From positions 4,650,001-4,714,000 of the forward strand of contig NZ_CP058554.1 of the NCBI RefSeq assembly GCF_014109725.1: 64,000 nt of DNA, read 5' to 3'. Shown here piece after piece: positions 44,782 to 53,433 of this stretch; position 1 is the stretch's first letter, and every line of letters starts with the position of its first letter. This stretch comes from Comamonas piscis. GTDB taxonomy: Bacteria > Pseudomonadota > Gammaproteobacteria > Burkholderiales > Burkholderiaceae_C. The translations under genes and the position numbers were made by a program. The notes under the pieces are model-generated. The model was not told the origin of the DNA. It saw only the letters and a list, made by a program, of their open reading frames with translations, and made no database searches.

Positions 44782-45546
44782 TTACTTCACATCTTTCCAG
44801 AACGCCGCATTCAGACGCCAGGTGATGAAGATGAGTCCCAGCAGAAAAATCAACACCCCGACGCCGACGCGCATACGGGTGTTCTGGTTGGGATCACCCA
44901 TCCATTGTAGATAGTTCACCAAATCACCCACACTCTTATCGAATTCGGTCGAGCTCATCTTGCCGGGCGTGACCTGGCTCCAGCCGGCGAACACCTGGGT
45001 TTTATGGCCATGTGATTCCGATTCTTGGTACACAGGAACACGCACACCCTGCAGTTCCCAGAGCACATGGGGCATACCAACCGAGGGGAAAGCCAGGTTG
45101 TTCCAGCCCGTGGGTTTAGTGTCGTCCTTGTAGAAGGTGCGCAGGAAGGTGTAGAGGTAATCCGCACCCGTGCCCTGGTGGCTGGCACGTGATCGGGCCA
45201 CCAAGGTCAGGTCCGGCGGATTGGCGCCAAACCACTCCTTGGCCTGCTTGGGATCAATGGCGGCTTTCATGGTCTCGCCCACCTTGTCGGTGGTGAACAG
45301 CAGGTTGTCCTTGATCTGCTGCTCGCTCAGGCCGATGTCCTGCAGGCGGTTGTAGCGCATGAAGGCCGCAGAGTGGCAGCTGAGGCAGTAGTTCACGAAC
45401 AGCTTGGCGCCGTTTTGCAAAGAGGTGGTGTTCGTGGTGTCGGGCTTGAACTTGTCCCAGGCGACACCGCCTTCGGCAGCCTGCACCGCGCCCGCACCGA
45501 AAAGAACGCTCAGGCCCAGGCATGCAGAGAGAATGATTTTTTTCAT
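44782..45546 (-). CDS. petC: Ubiquinol-cytochrome c reductase, cytochrome c1
   Basis: A 254-residue haem c protein of the bc1 complex. It has a signal peptide (MKKIILSACLGLSVLFGAGAVQA), a haem motif CLSCH at about 54-58, and a C-terminal membrane anchor (GVGVLIFLLGLIFITWRL). It receives electrons from the Rieske protein and passes them to cytochrome c. It is the last gene of petABC, 18 bases after petB. Confidence 0.95.
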   Translation of the reverse strand: MKKIILSACLGLSVLFGAGAVQAAEGGVAWDKFKPDTTNTTSLQNGAKLFVNYCLSCHSAAFMRYNRLQDIGLSEQQIKDNLLFTTDKVGETMKAAIDPKQAKEWFGANPPDLTLVARSRASHQGTGADYLYTFLRTFYKDDTKPTGWNNLAFPSVGMPHVLWELQGVRVPVYQESESHGHKTQVFAGWSQVTPGKMSSTEFDKSVGDLVNYLQWMGDPNQNTRMRVGVGVLIFLLGLIFITWRLNAAFWKDVK

Positions 45547-45564
45547 CGTGGGGTGCTTTCTGGT

Positions 45565-47013
45565 TCAGTGCGCATGGAAGGTGACGCGCTCAGGCACCGG
45601 CTTGGGTGTGCCTTTGCGGCTCCACCACGGCATCAGCAGAAAAAAGCCAAAGTAGAACAACGTGCCCACCTGGGAAACTTTTTCACCAATCGGCGATGGC
45701 GGCTGCACCCCCAGGTAGGCCAGCACGACAAAGTTCACGACAAAAACGGCATACACATACTTGTGCCAATGCGGGCGGTAGCGGATGGAGCGCACCGGAC
45801 TGTGGTCCAACCAGGGCAGGAAGAACAGAATGATCACCGCGAGCCCCATCACCACCACGCCCCAGAACTTGGCGTCAATGCCACCCAAGGCCGCAATGCC
45901 GGTAAAGGCAAAGGTGCCGAACATTGCCAGCACCACCAGGCCCACCAGCACCAGCAGCGCCTTGAGGATCGCCGCCATGCGGGTCTTGATGCAGACATAG
46001 GCAACAGCGGCCACCAGGATCACCGACAAGGCCACCATCATCTCGCCGGTGATGGCGCGCAGCATCGAATAGAACGGCGTGAAGTACCAGACGGGGGCAA
46101 TGTGGTTGGGCGTCTTCAGCGGGTCGGCCGGGATGAAGTTGTTGTACTCCAGGAAGTAGCCACCCATCTCGGGCGCAAAGAACACAATCGCCGAGAAGAT
46201 GAACAGGAACACCGCCACACCGAACAGGTCATGTACCGTGTAATAAGGGTGGAAGGGCACGCCATCGAGCGGCCGGCCCTGCGCGTCCTTGGGCGCGTTG
46301 GGGCCCTTGATTTCGATGCCATCGGGGTTGTTCGAACCCACATCGTGCAAAGCCAGCAAGTGCGCCGCCACCAGGCCCAGCAGCACCAGCGGCACCGCAA
46401 TCACGTGGAAAGCGAAGAAGCGGTTCAAGGTGGCATCGCCCACCACATAGTCGCCCCGGATCAGCAGGGCCAGGTCCGGACCGATAAAGGGAATGGCCGA
46501 GAACAGGTTGACGATCACCTGCGCGCCCCAGTACGACATCTGGCCCCAAGGCAGCAGGTAGCCCATGAAGGCCTCAGCCATCAGGCACAGGAAGATGGCG
46601 CAGCCAAACACCCAGACCAGCTCACGCGGCTTGCGGTAGCTGCCGTACAAAAGGCCACGGAACATGTGCAGGTAGACCACGACAAAGAAGGCCGAAGCAC
46701 CGGTGGAATGCATGGTGCGGATCAGCCAGCCCCAGGGCACATCACGCATGATGTACTCGACCGACGCAAAGGCTTTCTCGGCATCCGGCTTGTAGTGCAT
46801 CACCAGGAAGATGCCGGTGACGATCTGGATCACCAGCACCAGCAGCGCCAGAGAGCCAAAGATGTACCAGAAGTTGAAGTTCTTGGGCGCGTAGTACTCC
46901 GACATGTGGACCCGGTAGGCGTCAAATGCCGTGGGGAAGCGGTTTTCCAGCCAGTTGCCGGCCTTGGCGCCCAATGTCGCGTTCGGCGATATGTCCTTGA
47001 ATTCGTGTGCCAT
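45565..47013 (-). CDS. petB: Ubiquinol-cytochrome c reductase, cytochrome b
   Basis: A 482-residue membrane protein with the two haem b sites and quinone sites of the bc1 complex. Conserved parts include FNFWYIFGSLALLVL, GWLIRTMHSTGASAFFVVVYLHM, RGDYVVGDATLNRFFAFHVI and PDPLKTP-like PADPLKTPNHIAPVW(Y). A long hydrophobic C-terminus is present. It sits between petA and petC. Confidence 0.95.
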   Translation of the reverse strand: MAHEFKDISPNATLGAKAGNWLENRFPTAFDAYRVHMSEYYAPKNFNFWYIFGSLALLVLVIQIVTGIFLVMHYKPDAEKAFASVEYIMRDVPWGWLIRTMHSTGASAFFVVVYLHMFRGLLYGSYRKPRELVWVFGCAIFLCLMAEAFMGYLLPWGQMSYWGAQVIVNLFSAIPFIGPDLALLIRGDYVVGDATLNRFFAFHVIAVPLVLLGLVAAHLLALHDVGSNNPDGIEIKGPNAPKDAQGRPLDGVPFHPYYTVHDLFGVAVFLFIFSAIVFFAPEMGGYFLEYNNFIPADPLKTPNHIAPVWYFTPFYSMLRAITGEMMVALSVILVAAVAYVCIKTRMAAILKALLVLVGLVVLAMFGTFAFTGIAALGGIDAKFWGVVVMGLAVIILFFLPWLDHSPVRSIRYRPHWHKYVYAVFVVNFVVLAYLGVQPPSPIGEKVSQVGTLFYFGFFLLMPWWSRKGTPKPVPERVTFHAH

Positions 47014-47022
47014 GGCGCCTCC

Positions 47023-47619
47023 TTATGCTTTTTTGTCTTCGCCAATGAGCAGCCGGGTATCGGTTAGATACTGATGCGCTGGCACCTCAAGGTTGTCGGG
47101 AGCAGGTTTGTTCTTGAACACACGCCCGGCCAGGTCAAAGGTGGAGCCGTGGCAGGGGCAGAGAAAGCCGCCCTTCCAGTCATCGGGCAAGGACGGTTGG
47201 GGACCGGGCTGCAGCTTGTCCGTGGGCGAGCAGCCCAGGTGGGTGCAGATGCCGATGACCACCAGCACATCGGGCTTGATGGAGCGGGTTTCGTTCTTCG
47301 CGTAGTCCGGTGTGGGATAGGCCGTGCGCTCGGATTTGGGGTCAGCGAGCTGCCCGTCCAGTTGGGGCAGCTCGGCGATTTGCTCGGGGGTTCGGCGCAT
47401 GATCCAGATCGGCTTGCCGCGCCATTCGGCGGTGATTTTCTCGCCAGGCTTGAGATCCGAGATATCCACTTCAACGGCGGCGCCAGCGGCCTTGGCCTTT
47501 TCTGAGGGACTGAAGGAGCTGACAAAGGGAACCGCAGTGGCGACTCCTCCGACAGCACCTGCGCATCCCGACGCTATCAGCCACGTCCTTTTACTGGAGT
47601 CGATGGAAGAATCACTCAT
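47023..47619 (-). CDS. petA: Ubiquinol-cytochrome c reductase, Rieske iron-sulfur subunit
   Basis: A 198-residue Rieske protein that takes electrons from ubiquinol. The [2Fe-2S] ligands are in CTHLGC and CPCHG. The N-terminal membrane anchor is about 12-33, preceded by SSKRTWLIA. The usual Tat twin-arginine is KR here, so the export signal is slightly divergent. An AAGGAG site precedes the ATG. It is the first gene of petABC and has a predicted promoter at 47660-47689. Confidence 0.95.
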   Translation of the reverse strand: MSDSSIDSSKRTWLIASGCAGAVGGVATAVPFVSSFSPSEKAKAAGAAVEVDISDLKPGEKITAEWRGKPIWIMRRTPEQIAELPQLDGQLADPKSERTAYPTPDYAKNETRSIKPDVLVVIGICTHLGCSPTDKLQPGPQPSLPDDWKGGFLCPCHGSTFDLAGRVFKNKPAPDNLEVPAHQYLTDTRLLIGEDKKA

Positions 47620-47659
47620 GGGGCTCCTTGGTCAACGCTTATATCTCGGTTTTTGGCGG

Positions 47660-47689
47660 ATTGTACGAAGTGTCTTGCCCATCATGCAA
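47660..47689 (-). promoter_or_regulatory. Promoter of petABC
   Basis: On the minus strand TTGCAT (47689-47684) and TACAAT (47665-47660) are 18 bases apart, about 41 bases before the petA ATG. Confidence 0.55.
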
Positions 47690-47751
47690 TGCGCCGAAAC
47701 CCTTGAAGCTGAGCGATACTAGTCGTCATGTTTATTTGACAGGAGCAGCGC

Positions 47752-48177
47752 ATGAGCTTCATAAAGGAATTCCGCGAGTTTGCGGTCAAGGGCAATGTGA
47801 TGGATCTGGCCGTTGGTGTGATCATCGGCGCCGCTTTTGGCAAGATCGTCGATTCGGTCGTCAATGACTTGATCATGCCTATCGTCGGCTTGGTCTTTGG
47901 CAAGCTGGACTTCTCCAATCTATTCGTGGTGCTGGGCACCATTCCCGACGGTATTCCGCGCACACTCGATGCGCTGAAAAAAGCCGGCATTCCCGTGTTT
48001 GCGTATGGCAACTTCATAACGGTGGCGGTGAACTTTGCGATCCTGGCCTTCATCATTTTCCTGATGGTCAAGCAGATCAACCGTCTCAAACGCGAAACGC
48101 CGGCCGCCCCTGCCGCAACGCCCGAAGACGTGGTGCTGCTGCGTGAAATCCGCGACAGCCTGCAGCAAAAGCGTTGA
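47752..48177 (+). CDS. mscL: Large-conductance mechanosensitive channel MscL
   Basis: A 141-residue membrane protein, usual for MscL (about 136-145). The N-terminus MSFIKEFREFAVKGNVMDLA, first helix VIIGAAFGKIVDSVVNDLIM and second helix FITVAVNFAILAFIIFLMV are present, with a charged C-terminal helix. It opens on osmotic down-shock to release solutes. GGAG is well placed before the ATG. Confidence 0.95.
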   Translation: MSFIKEFREFAVKGNVMDLAVGVIIGAAFGKIVDSVVNDLIMPIVGLVFGKLDFSNLFVVLGTIPDGIPRTLDALKKAGIPVFAYGNFITVAVNFAILAFIIFLMVKQINRLKRETPAAPAATPEDVVLLREIRDSLQQKR

Positions 48178-48227
48178 TTTTTTGCAACAAAGAAGCAGAA
48201 ATCCTGCTTCCTTTGCAGCGACACCCC

Positions 48228-48252
48228 AGCAGCCGCACGAGGCTGCTTTTTT
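48228..48252 (+). terminator. Terminator after mscL
   Basis: AGCAGCC pairs with GGCTGCT around GCACGA, followed by TTTTTT. It overlaps the stop codon of pdxA on the other strand. Confidence 0.85.
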
Positions 48253-49309
48253 ATGCCTGCCCCTGCCCTGCGGCCAAGCGGCGTGCCATCTGTACCGCCG
48301 CAATCAGGCTGGCTGCATCGGCCAGGCCCTGGCCGGCAATATCAAAGGCGGTGCCATGGTCGGGGCTGGTGCGCACCAGCGGCAGGCCCAAGGTCACGTT
48401 CACGCCCTCGTCCAGCCCCAGGTACTTCACGGGGATCAGGCCCTGGTCGTGGTACATGGCCACCACCACATCAAAGGCCCCTGGGCGCTCGGCGCTGTGG
48501 CGGGCACGCATGAACACCGTATCGGGCGGCTCTGGCCCGATCACCTGTATGCCCAGCGCCTGCGCAGCCGCCACGGCGGGCGCAATGTGCTCCAGCTCTT
48601 CACGGCCCATCAGGCCCGCCTCACCGGCATGCGGGTTAAGCCCTGCCACTGCAATCCTGGGTGGCCGGCCCAGTGCACGCAGCAAGGCCTCGTGGGTGAT
48701 GCGGATGGTCTCCAGCACCTGCTCCTGGGTCACCGCCGCAATGGCATCGCGCAGCGATACATGGATGCTTACCAGCACCGTGCGCAGCGCGTCATTGGCC
48801 AGCATCATGCGCACCGGCATGTGCGCCAGCGGCACGCCGGCATGTTCGGCGGCTTCGGCCTGCAGCAGCTCGGTATGGCCGGGGAACGCCAGCCCCGCCA
48901 GATGCAGTGCTTCCTTGTTCAAGGGCGCCGTCACCAAACCGGCAATCTCCCCTTGCAAGGCCTGGCGGGCCGCCCAGCGCACGCATTCTGCGGCGGCGCG
49001 CCCCGCTTCGGCCTGCACCTGGCCAAAAGGCAAGGGGCCCGGCAAACCTGGCAGCGGGAACACCGGCATGCAACGCGGCGGCACCTGCCAAGCCTCCTGC
49101 GGATCAGCGATCTCGGCCACCGGCAGCGCGCAGCGGCCCGGGCCTTGCAGGATCTGCGCGGCGCGACGCATGGTCTGCACCTCGCCCACCACAAAGCAGC
49201 CCTGCATCTGCTCAGGCGCATCGCGAAAGGCCTTGGCCACGATTTCCGGGCCAATGCCGGCAGGGTCGCCCTGGGTGATGGCGAGCAAGGGGGCTAAAGG
49301 GGCAGTCAT
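48251..49309 (-). CDS. pdxA: 4-hydroxythreonine-4-phosphate dehydrogenase PdxA family
   Basis: A 352-residue metal-dependent dehydrogenase that acts in vitamin B6 synthesis. The N-terminal TQGDPAGIGPEIVAKA signature, GHTELLQAEA and late YHDQGLIPVKYLGLDEGVNV (with the metal-binding His) are present. PdxA-like paralogues also act in catabolic pathways, so the B6 role is likely but not proven here. It lies 18 bases after the Nif3-family gene in the same direction. Confidence 0.88.
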   Translation of the reverse strand: MTAPLAPLLAITQGDPAGIGPEIVAKAFRDAPEQMQGCFVVGEVQTMRRAAQILQGPGRCALPVAEIADPQEAWQVPPRCMPVFPLPGLPGPLPFGQVQAEAGRAAAECVRWAARQALQGEIAGLVTAPLNKEALHLAGLAFPGHTELLQAEAAEHAGVPLAHMPVRMMLANDALRTVLVSIHVSLRDAIAAVTQEQVLETIRITHEALLRALGRPPRIAVAGLNPHAGEAGLMGREELEHIAPAVAAAQALGIQVIGPEPPDTVFMRARHSAERPGAFDVVVAMYHDQGLIPVKYLGLDEGVNVTLGLPLVRTSPDHGTAFDIAGQGLADAASLIAAVQMARRLAAGQGQA

Positions 49310-49327
49310 GTCTTTGGAAGCGAAGGC

Positions 49328-50080
49328 TTAAGCGGGATTGTCGATATCGATGAAGCTGTGCGCCACACCCAACTGCTGGGCCACAACGGCCGCAGCCGCT
49401 GGCGCCCCGTAGCGCTCGGTGGCATGGTGGCCGGCTGCAAAAAAGCTCACACCAGTCTCACGTGCCAAATGGGCCTGGGGCTCGGATATTTCGCCGGTCA
49501 GAAAGCCATCGGCGCCGGCGGCCATCGCCGCCTCGAAGAAGCCCTGCGCCCCGCCCGTACACCAGGCCATGCGGCGGATGGGCCGCGGCGTCTCGCCCGT
49601 CACCAAGGTGACGGAGCGGCCCAGCACCTGTTGTATATGTGCCGCGACTTCAGCGGGGGCCACGACATCCAGGTTGCCAATAAAGCCCAGCTCCTGATCG
49701 CCAAAGCGCGCATCGGCCTGCCAGCCCAACTGCGCGCCCAATTGCGCGTTATTGCCCAGCTCGGGGTGGGCATCCAACGGCAGGTGGTAGGCAAACAGGT
49801 TGATGTCGTGTTTGATCAGCAGCTCAATGCGCTGCTTCATCCAGCCGGTGATACGGCCGTCGTAGCCGCGCCAGAACAGGCCGTGGTGCACAAAGATGGC
49901 ATCGGCCTGGGCAGCAATCGCCGCCTCGATCAAGGCGCGGGATGCCGTCACACCGCTGACCAGCTTGCGGATCTCCGCCTTGCCCTCCACCTGCAAGCCA
50001 TTGGGGCCATAGTCTTTGAAGCGGGCGGGCTGCAGCAGCGCATCAAAGGCCTGCAGCATGTCGTGGCGGGTGGTAGTCAT
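49328..50080 (-). CDS. Nif3-like dinuclear metal centre protein (YbgI family)
   Basis: A 250-residue Nif3/DUF34 protein. Metal ligands are visible in IFVHHGLFWRG and GHHATERYG. Other family blocks include DYGPNGLQVEG-like KDYGPNGLQVEG and YHLPLDAHPELGNN. These are hexameric dinuclear metal proteins whose reaction is not firmly known; GTP cyclohydrolase-like roles have been proposed for the family. It is upstream of pdxA. Confidence 0.92.
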   Translation of the reverse strand: MTTTRHDMLQAFDALLQPARFKDYGPNGLQVEGKAEIRKLVSGVTASRALIEAAIAAQADAIFVHHGLFWRGYDGRITGWMKQRIELLIKHDINLFAYHLPLDAHPELGNNAQLGAQLGWQADARFGDQELGFIGNLDVVAPAEVAAHIQQVLGRSVTLVTGETPRPIRRMAWCTGGAQGFFEAAMAAGADGFLTGEISEPQAHLARETGVSFFAAGHHATERYGAPAAAAVVAQQLGVAHSFIDIDNPA

Positions 50081-50124
50081 GGCGAAATTGTCTCAGACCT
50101 GCGCGCGCCCACGGGCCCGACATA

Positions 50125-50158
50125 AGAAAACCCGCTGATGCGAGCGCATGCAGCGGGT
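50125..50158 (-). terminator. Terminator after the MFS transporter gene
   Basis: On the minus strand ACCCGCTG pairs with CAGCGGGT over a loop, followed by TTTTC. It lies between the MFS gene and the Nif3-family gene. Confidence 0.75.
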
Positions 50159-50185
50159 TGTGCGGGTCGTCAGACCGAAGCGGTA

Positions 50186-51502
50186 TCAGCGCTTGGCAAC
50201 CCAGCCCTTGACGGCCAGCGGCCAGAAGCCCATGGCCACGCCCAGTACACCCATTGCCGCCACATAGTGGGCGGGGGCCATCACATCGGCCTGTTGCCAG
50301 ACGGAGACCAGCATGGGGGTCAGGCCACCAAACACCGCATAGGCCATGTTGTAGGAGAAGGACAAGCCCGTGAAACGCACCTCTGGCGGGAAGGCGCGCA
50401 CGCCCACCACCGGCAGCAACGAGATCGCACCCACAAAGAAGCCGACCAGCGCATAGGTCCAGATCAGCGAGAGCTCCGTGCCCGGCAGATTCAGGTAGAA
50501 CAGATAGGCAGTCACTGCCATTCCGCCCCAGCCCAGCACCATCGCGGCACGCGTGCCCCATTGGTCCGACAGCCAGCCCCAGAACACGCAGCCGATCGTC
50601 AAGGTGACGGTAGCCACCGCATTGGCCTTGAGGGCCACCGCAGGCGCGATGTGGAACACCTTTTGCAGGTAGGACGGCGTAAACAGAATCACAACCACCA
50701 CGGCGGTGGACAGGATCCAGGTCATCAGCGCCACGACCACGCTGGCTTCGCGGTGGTCGCGCAGGATGGTCTTCAGCGGCAGTTCACGGTCTACCTTTTT
50801 ACGCGCCTGCATCTCCTGGAAGATGGGGGTCTCGTGCAAGAACTTGCGCAGATACACCGACACCAGGCCAAACACACCACCCAGAATGAAGGGTATGCGC
50901 CAGGCCCAGTCGTGGATCTCGGCAGGGCTGTAGACGCTGTTGAGCCAGACGCCAATGATCGAGCCCAGGAAAATGCCGCCGGTGATGCCCGAGGTCAGCG
51001 AGCCAATCGCAAAACCATAGCGCTTGGCCGGTGCATGCTCGGCCACAAACACCCAGGCGCCAGGCATCTCGCCGCCGATCGCCGCGCCTTGCAGCACGCG
51101 CATGGCCAACAGCAGGAAGGGAGCGGCCAGGCCGATGGTTTCATAGGTTGGCAGCAAGCCAATGACCAGGGTCGGTACCGCCATCAGGAACACCGACAGG
51201 GTGAACATCTTCTTGCGGCCCAGAATATCGCCGTAGTGCGCAATCAAAATGCCGCCAATGGGGCGGGCCAGGTAGCCAGCCGCAAAAATGCCCAGGGTCT
51301 GCAGTTGGCGCATCCAATCGGGCATGGAGGGTGGGAAGAACAGCGCTCCCAGCACATTGGCGAAAAACACAAACACCACGAAGTCATAAAACTCCAGGGT
51401 GCCGCCCAGGGCCGACAGGCCCAGGGTCTTGTAGTCATCCCGGTTAAGGGGGCGGTTGGCAGGTGCGGCAGCCGCACCTTGTTCAGCAGTCAGCGAAGTC
51501 AT
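50186..51502 (-). CDS. MFS transporter, metabolite:H+ symporter (MHS)-like
   Basis: A 438-residue major facilitator starting MTSLTAEQGAAAAPANRP; the 51502 ATG is preferred over 51535. Twelve hydrophobic segments can be traced. The MHS-type loop between helices 2 and 3 is GGILIAHYGDILGRKKMF, with LEFYDFVVFVFFANVLGALFF at the N-terminus, close to ProP/citrate/shikimate transporters. The substrate is unknown. It interrupts the Nif3–protease neighbourhood seen in related genomes, with a 577-base gap upstream. Confidence 0.88.
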   Translation of the reverse strand: MTSLTAEQGAAAAPANRPLNRDDYKTLGLSALGGTLEFYDFVVFVFFANVLGALFFPPSMPDWMRQLQTLGIFAAGYLARPIGGILIAHYGDILGRKKMFTLSVFLMAVPTLVIGLLPTYETIGLAAPFLLLAMRVLQGAAIGGEMPGAWVFVAEHAPAKRYGFAIGSLTSGITGGIFLGSIIGVWLNSVYSPAEIHDWAWRIPFILGGVFGLVSVYLRKFLHETPIFQEMQARKKVDRELPLKTILRDHREASVVVALMTWILSTAVVVVILFTPSYLQKVFHIAPAVALKANAVATVTLTIGCVFWGWLSDQWGTRAAMVLGWGGMAVTAYLFYLNLPGTELSLIWTYALVGFFVGAISLLPVVGVRAFPPEVRFTGLSFSYNMAYAVFGGLTPMLVSVWQQADVMAPAHYVAAMGVLGVAMGFWPLAVKGWVAKR

Positions 51503-52079
51503 GTGTCCTCTACATATCAGAGCAGGACAGCGCAAGGCGCAGCGCGTTGTGGGCGCATATCAACGGGTTCATCGAGACCCGGGATATCGGGAGTCAAGGC
51601 AAGCGAGTGAGGGGATGGGCCCGTTCGCAGGGAACCGCGATGAGCTGAAAAGCGCGGTCAAAAGGTGGCACCTATTCTAGGTACTTACCCTGCGCACCCC
51701 CGGCATGTCACGAAAGGTATCCCTTCCTGCTGGGGCTTGATGCCGCGGTCAGGCTGAACGGAACAGCCTAGATTGTTCCAAAAAATGGCAATTCCTTGCA
51801 TGCTCAACTAAATCTGCATTCATTGGATATATTTGGTGAACAATGTCCTGTCTGTGACATCGTGATGGACGATGGAATGCATCGCGGATGGCACATGGCA
51901 TGCATGGGTTGTTTTGCTTGCTGGCGCAACGAAGCGGAAGCTCTTCTGCCATCCAAGCCCGTTGCACCGCAGCGATGCAGCCCTTGCAGCAGACGCCAGT
52001 GCCATAATCGATAGCAATGCCTTGCGCCGTTGCTGGCTTTGCAACAGATCCGGCCACCTCCCACCCAACCCCAGGTTTT
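51503..52079. other. 577-bp gap between the MFS and the DegS-type gene
   Basis: No convincing gene. A TTG-started frame of 72 codons at 51796-52014 encodes several Cys pairs but has low third-position GC and no Shine-Dalgarno, so I do not call it. A CATAAT hexamer near 52003 could belong to the protease promoter. The part near 51800 is AT-richer than the flanks. Confidence 0.5.
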
Positions 52080-53243
52080 ATGAAACGCCTTTGGCTATTT
52101 TTCGCACAATCGGTCACCGTTTTGCTGGCCTTATACTTTATCGTCGCCACCCTGCAGCCCAGCTGGCTGCAACGCAATAACGCGATACGCAGCAATGCCG
52201 GCATTGCACTGATAGAGGCGCCGCAAAGCGAAGCCAACCGGGCCAGCGTGGCCACCAGCAGCTTCAGCCCGGCCGCCAAAAAAGCGTCGCCGGCGGTGGT
52301 CAGCATCAATACCAGCACCTCCGTGCGCCATCCCCGCGCGAATGACCCCTGGTTCCAGTTCTTCTTTGGCGACCAGGGTGTGCAAAACCAGGCGGGCCTG
52401 GGCAGCGGTGTGATCGTCAGCCCCGATGGCTATGTGCTCACCAACAACCATGTGGTGGAAGGTGCCGACGACATTGAGGTGACCTTGACCGATGGCCGCA
52501 AGGCCAAGGGCAGCATCATTGGTACCGATCCGGAGACGGACCTGGCCATTCTCAAGATCAGCCTGGACAAGCTGCCGGTCATCGTGCTGGGCAATTCGGA
52601 ATCCGCCGAAGTCGGCGACCAGGTGCTGGCCATTGGCAACCCCTTTGGCGTGGGCCAGACCGTCACCAGCGGCATTATCAGCGCGCTGGGCCGCAGCGAG
52701 CTGGGCATCAACACCTTCGAGAACTTTATCCAGACCGACGCCGCCATCAACCCCGGCAATTCCGGCGGCGCGCTGGTCGATGTGAACGGTAACCTGGTCG
52801 GCATCAACACCGCTATCTACTCCCGCTCGGGCGGCAGCATGGGCATTGGCTTTGCGATCCCTGTGGCGCTGGCCAAGAATGTGCTCGACAGCATCGTGCG
52901 CGACGGCAAGGTCACCCGGGGCTGGATTGGCGTGGAACCTAATGACCTGACCCCAGAGCTGGCGGAGACTTTTGGTGTCAAGGCCGATACCGGCGTCATC
53001 ATCACCGGCGTGCTGCAAAGCGGCCCCGCCGCCAATGCCGGCATCCGCCCTGGCGATGTGATCACCCAGATCGGCGACATACAGGTACACCATGTGCAAA
53101 GCCTGCTGACCGCCGTCGCTGCCTTGGTGCCCGGCACCGCTGCCGATGTGCAGCTGCGCCGGGGTGACCAAAGCCTGACTTTGCCTGTAACGCCTGGCAC
53201 GCGGCCGGTCAACAACCGCGCGATGCCCCAAGGCAGGCGTTAA
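52080..53243 (+). CDS. DegS/HhoB-type membrane-anchored serine protease
   Basis: A 387-residue trypsin-like protease with one N-terminal membrane helix (about 8-26) and one PDZ domain, the layout of DegS/AlgW rather than DegP (two PDZ domains). The catalytic triad is His124 (TNNHVVEGAD), Asp154 (DPETDLAIL) and Ser228 (GNSGGAL). The PDZ domain covers about 290-375. Such proteases sense misfolded outer membrane proteins and begin sigma-E activation. A soluble HhoB-like role is an alternative. An in-frame start at 52017 lacks support. Confidence 0.88.
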   Translation: MKRLWLFFAQSVTVLLALYFIVATLQPSWLQRNNAIRSNAGIALIEAPQSEANRASVATSSFSPAAKKASPAVVSINTSTSVRHPRANDPWFQFFFGDQGVQNQAGLGSGVIVSPDGYVLTNNHVVEGADDIEVTLTDGRKAKGSIIGTDPETDLAILKISLDKLPVIVLGNSESAEVGDQVLAIGNPFGVGQTVTSGIISALGRSELGINTFENFIQTDAAINPGNSGGALVDVNGNLVGINTAIYSRSGGSMGIGFAIPVALAKNVLDSIVRDGKVTRGWIGVEPNDLTPELAETFGVKADTGVIITGVLQSGPAANAGIRPGDVITQIGDIQVHHVQSLLTAVAALVPGTAADVQLRRGDQSLTLPVTPGTRPVNNRAMPQGRR

Positions 53244-53376
53244 AGCCCGACGGGGGCGCCTTGTGAGCGCCCTCGCCTTGACTCAGCATAAAGCGGACAT
53301 TCAAACCCAAGGCCTCTGCGATTCCACGCAGGCTGCGGTCACCGGCAAACATTCCAAACCTTCCCCCAGATACACC

Positions 53377-53412
53377 AAAGCCCCGGCAGACCTCAGGTCT
53401 GCGCGGGGCTTT
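53377..53412. terminator. Hairpin between the protease and tatC
   Basis: AAAGCCCCGGCAGACC pairs with GGTCTGCGCGGGGCTTT (one bulge) around TCA, a 16-bp stem between converging genes. The T-tracts on both sides are short. Confidence 0.7.
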
Positions 53413-53433
53413 AGCGTATCTGTGCAGCGGTAA

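Noticed and set aside
45373..47067. 564-codon open frame opposite petB and petC
   Set aside because: It is a shadow of two clearly assigned cytochrome genes.
51796..52014. 72-codon Cys-rich frame in the gap before the DegS-type gene
   Set aside because: TTG start, no Shine-Dalgarno, and third-position GC well below that of neighbouring genes. The Cys pairs are attractive (CPVC, CMGCFAC) but the coding signal is absent.
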